Assembly (NCBI GenBank): GCA_033558025.1
Contig: JAUCEF010000011.1
Location: 2,852,001-2,916,000 of the forward strand
Source: Phytophthora sp. 'mugwort'
Taxonomy: Eukaryota; Oomycota; Peronosporomycetes; Peronosporales; Peronosporaceae
Direction: 5' to 3'
Length of the DNA stretch: 64,000 nt
The number at the start of each line of letters is the position of its first letter. Within the stretch, counting starts at the first letter, position 1. This document shows positions 60,382 to 64,000 of this stretch, in pieces. A model generated the notes under the pieces. It was not told the origin of the DNA. It did no database searches and was given only the letters and a program-made list of their open reading frames with translations. The translations under genes were made by a program, and so were the position numbers.

Positions 60382-61779
60382 ATGGACACGACGGACGGCC
60401 CGAAACAAGAAACTCGTCGACGACGTCGGAGATCCGGTGGCTCGGTGCACTCAGTTCCGGGGTCCCCTTTTGAGACTATTGAGACTGCCGACCGCTCCGG
60501 AACCCACACTGCAACTGATACCGGCCGTGGATCTTCTGCTCCTGGTAGACCAGACAGCGCTGAATTAACTCCATCCGAGCAGCATCACGTCCCCCTGGCA
60601 CCTGTTTCGACAGTCATAATTGACCACAGTCTGGGTACTACCACGCGGTCTCAAGCTGATTTCGCTTTTAACCCTCGCATTAGCTCTGGGCGACACACGG
60701 GCAAGCGTCGGGCCTCGGGTGAGCTGATCCATGAAGAGACCAAGACGATGCAGTTTGAGGTTCGTCGCCCAAATATTTCAGAGCCGGCGGTCGTTTCGAC
60801 AACGACACTCTCAGAGACGTCTGGGGAGCAAGACGCGCAAGGACACGAGCTTAATGTGCCGGCCGTCGCTGCGACGCACACGCCGGCCCTGCGGGTGTCT
60901 ACTCGACGAACTACCACGACGACGAGATGGTCTCCTTCGATGACGGGTGCCCGGGAGCACCCGTCCCGGGCGGGCGCGCGGCGTTCGTCTAGAGCAGCAG
61001 GACCTCAACGACCACAGGCTTCCTCTGGGTCGGTAGTGACCCCACCCGCGCGTCCGATCTCAAACGCTACGCGGAACATTACCTTCGCAATGCTGCAGCC
61101 TCATTTTGAGCGACCATTGCAGCGGGCAGCTGACAGCTTTGGCGTGTGCACGACTTTGCTGAAGAAAATCTGCCGACGGAATGGCATCAGCAATTGGCCG
61201 TATCGCAAGATCTGCGGCCTCCGTAAGAGTATTTCGTCCATGGAAAAGCAAGTGAACTACTTCGATGGAGAGCAGAAGCGTGCGTACGCTGATCAGCTCG
61301 AGAAACTCGAGTGTGAGCTGCAAGCATATCTACGCACGGGAAACGAGCCAACGCAGGAGTTCTTACACACACTAACTGCAAAGGCTGCTACCGAGCAGCA
61401 AATGGACCAATCTGAAACACAATTAGGCAACGAGGACGAAGAAAAGGAACCGCAACCGGTTCCTGCCTGGACGGCTAGACCAAGCATCGCACCGCCCCAA
61501 TACAGTGACATACATGAATCACAACCTACTGGACACCTCTTGGCCAATGAAGTAAGTACTAACGCATGGAGTAACGTGCCCTTCCTTTCGCGTCAAGCGC
61601 CATCGTTTCCAACCATTGCTACACATCACCACGCGCTGCCGTCTATCGCGTCCATTCTACAACATCAGAGCTATTCTAGTCCGAGTCGCGCTGCCTCGAC
61701 GCAGAATCCACCGCAATACGAAGTGGATCAGCAATCGCAATGGCGATACTTCTCTCCGACAAATGACGATGCAGTATGA
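60382..61779 (+). CDS. RWP-RK domain transcription factor
   Basis: From ATG 60382 (MDTTDGPKQETRRRRRR, a likely nuclear signal) the product is 465 residues with no intron. The N-terminal ~225 residues are Ser/Thr/Pro-rich. The RWP-RK domain is at about 230-290: ITFAMLQPHFERPLQRAADS, FGVCTTLLKKICRRNGISNW, then PYRKICGLRKSI, a helix-turn-helix in which the first residue of the RWPxRK signature is Asn (NWPYRK). A short coiled coil (YADQLEKLECELQAYL) follows, then a Gln/Pro-rich tail. RWP-RK proteins in oomycetes are nuclear regulators, some tied to sporulation. An upstream exon cannot be excluded. Confidence 0.85.
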   Translation: MDTTDGPKQETRRRRRRSGGSVHSVPGSPFETIETADRSGTHTATDTGRGSSAPGRPDSAELTPSEQHHVPLAPVSTVIIDHSLGTTTRSQADFAFNPRISSGRHTGKRRASGELIHEETKTMQFEVRRPNISEPAVVSTTTLSETSGEQDAQGHELNVPAVAATHTPALRVSTRRTTTTTRWSPSMTGAREHPSRAGARRSSRAAGPQRPQASSGSVVTPPARPISNATRNITFAMLQPHFERPLQRAADSFGVCTTLLKKICRRNGISNWPYRKICGLRKSISSMEKQVNYFDGEQKRAYADQLEKLECELQAYLRTGNEPTQEFLHTLTAKAATEQQMDQSETQLGNEDEEKEPQPVPAWTARPSIAPPQYSDIHESQPTGHLLANEVSTNAWSNVPFLSRQAPSFPTIATHHHALPSIASILQHQSYSSPSRAASTQNPPQYEVDQQSQWRYFSPTNDDAV

Positions 61780-61941
61780 CGATGTAGATAAATTTATCGC
61801 GCAGGGCTCTCGCAGACATATATTTATCATTGTGGAGGTTGGTGCGGGGAAGAGGAAGGCGACGCGAACTCAAGCTCGCGAAATAGAAGCAATAGATTAT
61901 GATTCATGTACTAAGCTCAGTTATTAATAGGATCATACTAA

Positions 61942-61962
61942 TTTTTTTTTTTTTTTTTTTTT
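61942..61962. repeat. 21-nt T homopolymer
   Basis: An uninterrupted run of T follows ACTAA. It could be the reverse complement of a retroposon poly(A) tail, or a simple slippage tract. Confidence 0.9.
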
Positions 61963-64000
61963 AATTTATACCCCGGGGCTGACCAGGAAGACACTGCAGG
62001 CAACAAATCAACCGTGACGTGATTGGTGTTAACTGGTACATCAGTAGACATTGTGTTTGTCATACACTCCCGTATTACATGTACATGTAGCAGTGCGTCA
62101 GTCCTTTTGATACAGTGCGACAATAGGAAATTTACAGCGTGCTCGGGGGCTTTAAAGTGAAAAACAATGCAAATAATAATAGTTACTATAGTCTCCTTAG
62201 AGGATACAGGTCGCCGACAACGTATTTCGCCTTAAGCTCGGAGTAGAAATAATACTAAGATCTATAAGTCATGCAGGGGGTTTTCGGAAGTGACATTCTA
62301 TCCGTGCGGGTTAAAGTTCGAAGCTGCCAATCGACGCCAGATGCTGGGCGGAGGATTCAACAGCGGGTTTTCGGTGATCCCCTCGATAGTAGTAAACATC
62401 CTATCGAACAGGGCTGACAGTGACGACAAGGACCAGCTTACTTGCGTTCGAAAGCAACAGGATTACGGACGGGTAATGCCAGATGGCTGCATTTCGCTGA
62501 CGCTTTGAGTTTGAACGCAGATTCCTAAATGTATTTAGCGGTTTGCGTCGATGATGCGGGCGCGTATCCGCAAGCGCTGGTTGCATCGCCCCATCCAGCT
62601 ATCCTTGTCGAGGATCCCTCAGCGGAAGCCTGGCTGGTCTGCGACTGCATATAGTGCATACATTTTGCACATCAAGATGCGTGTGCGCCGTGTCAACGCC
62701 AAAGGGGATGCATCGAACGCTGCAGAATTACAGGGGATCCATGTTCAGGGGGTTCTTTCCTCTCGGACCGAGATATTGTCGATAGGCACAATGACTACAA
62801 TTGGTACGACTTGAGACCAACTCCCACTGCGGATCGCATCCGGTAATCGGCACGGATGTTGTCGCCGTATGCAACGCTTCGCTCTGTCTTTGGCGCAAGG
62901 TCGCTGCCAGGCTAACTGTCCACTGGACAGTGTCCAGGCCTTGGCAGCAAGCTCCTCGGGGAGCCGCTGGCTCGATCAATCATGAGAGAGTAATGTACGG
63001 CTTCGCCTGTGCGGCAGATCGCTCATCCGTCCGTCGGGTGCCGATGAGGCCTGTTCTTCCCGTTCCGGCGCTGTCGCCGCTGCTGATGGCGGCGAGAAAA
63101 AATGGAATCGGGTTGCCTCGGCCATGATCGTGTCATGCCCGGCCTGATCGTGCTCGAGTCTTTGTGAAGTTGCACGTTCCGCGCCCTCGACTGCAACGGC
63201 GAGCTGTGCTGCGGCTTCTTGAGCTTGCCCCCGGGCCGAAAGCCCCTCGCTAAAGCCGAGGCGAATGGCCTTTTCGCGTAGTGGCAAGCTACGCCGCAAC
63301 TCATGCCTGTCTGAGGGCGGATCCACCCGGCGTCGCCGAACCGGCCAAAAACCGGGTGGGGCTGCAGCTCGTGGACAGAGCATGGGGCTGCAGGCGCCAA
63401 GCGCGACATGACGGCTGTGTCGAATCCATCCGCGTTGCACTCATCAGTTGACCTGAAGGCTGCAGCGTGGGGCCCACGGTGGCAGGTGGGGCCAGACCGC
63501 GTCGTGGTCTCAAGTGGTACAAGTACTACGTAGTATGTACGCAAGTCCGGTCTCGGCAGACTGCAGCTCGGTATCCTAGAAAGAAAAAGAAACGGCGTCG
63601 AGAAGCTCCGCAAAAATCAAACTCACTTTTCGTTCCGCCATCTTAGCCACAAGTCGAGCAATCGACCAGTGGCTCGCGTCCGTCGAAGCGCAAGGAATCT
63701 GCCCGATCCTATCCAGAGATCCTGCTCGCGCGCTCTTTGAAGTGTAGTAAATTCTCGAAGCTACTGTTCATTCGAACAGACAAGCGCGTGCCGTGTTCAG
63801 CTTTACACACAATCGCTCGAGCCGCCGACAGGACATTCAACGCGACAGAAAACGGATACTTTCGATCCCCTTGTCCTCTCTGCTGTGCTGGACAGACGCC
63901 GCACCGACCGACCGGACTCAACAAGCCGCCGCCTTCAAATCCAGCGCCGCCAGTCATCTACAAACGGCGTGCGCGCAGCCATCTGACAAGCTCGACGACA
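61963..64000. other. Right end of window, no supported gene
   Basis: Open frames at 62290-62508, 62801-63127 (plus) and 62976-63613 and 63709-63957 (minus) overlap and shift without a recognisable domain. A decayed element is possible in 63000-64000, but I cannot support one. Confidence 0.4.

Noticed and set aside
1..64000. CRISPR arrays, rRNA operons or bacterial-type operons
   Set aside because: No regularly spaced repeats and no rRNA-like blocks were seen. Spliced genes and oomycete elements show this is nuclear eukaryotic DNA.

Overview
The window looks like nuclear DNA from an oomycete, most probably Phytophthora or a close relative in the Peronosporales. Three things point there. Conserved genes are compact, with few introns of about 55-225 nt. 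A TCATTCTTCAATTT element matches the oomycete Inr/FPR core promoter. There is a secreted RXLR-type leader and a dense set of decayed oomycete transposon families. No species was identified by database comparison; this is inference from sequence features.

Layout. (1) 1-22 kb is a transposon-rich block. It starts with a piggyBac-like relic (1-1172). It contains two inverted, nearly identical 2,221-bp copies (1800-4020 and 19823-22043) of a gene for a secreted Ser/Thr-rich protein. Between the copies lie a whole Tc1/mariner-like element with long TIRs and TA duplication (4582-6157), a frameshifted SET-domain gene, a DUF6818 (SANT/Myb-like) relic facing a PIF/Harbinger transposase relic, a 713-bp element with 39-bp perfect TIRs, a MULE relic and a second Harbinger relic. 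(2) 22.5-32 kb is a gene island: a four-exon acidic coiled-coil protein, a kanadaptin (SLC4A1AP) homologue with an FHA domain, and a full-size ABCA-type transporter with an unusual Cys-rich N-terminal region. (3) 33-47 kb is a second relic zone: a LINE-type RNase H, MULE pieces, a decayed tRNA-like (SINE-type) sequence, a Crypton tyrosine recombinase, Copia integrase/RT, a piggyBac piece and a 37-bp perfect palindrome. (4) 47.4-56.3 kb is a very compact housekeeping island: MON1, a GT4 glycosyltransferase, a TPR protein, a METTL21-type methyltransferase, a low-complexity oomycete protein and a small spliced LRR protein. (5) 56-64 kb is sparse: a truncated RXLR-effector leader next to an inverted-repeat element, and an RWP-RK transcription factor.

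The housekeeping genes have unrelated roles (late endosome/vacuole fusion, glycosylation, lipid or solute transport, RNA/FHA biology) and do not form one pathway. The most informative feature is the inverted pair of secreted-protein genes. Their high identity stops abruptly at both ends, and more diverged homology continues beyond each edge, which is what gene conversion between old inverted paralogues would leave. Each copy has a hairpin element about 12 bp upstream of its core promoter.
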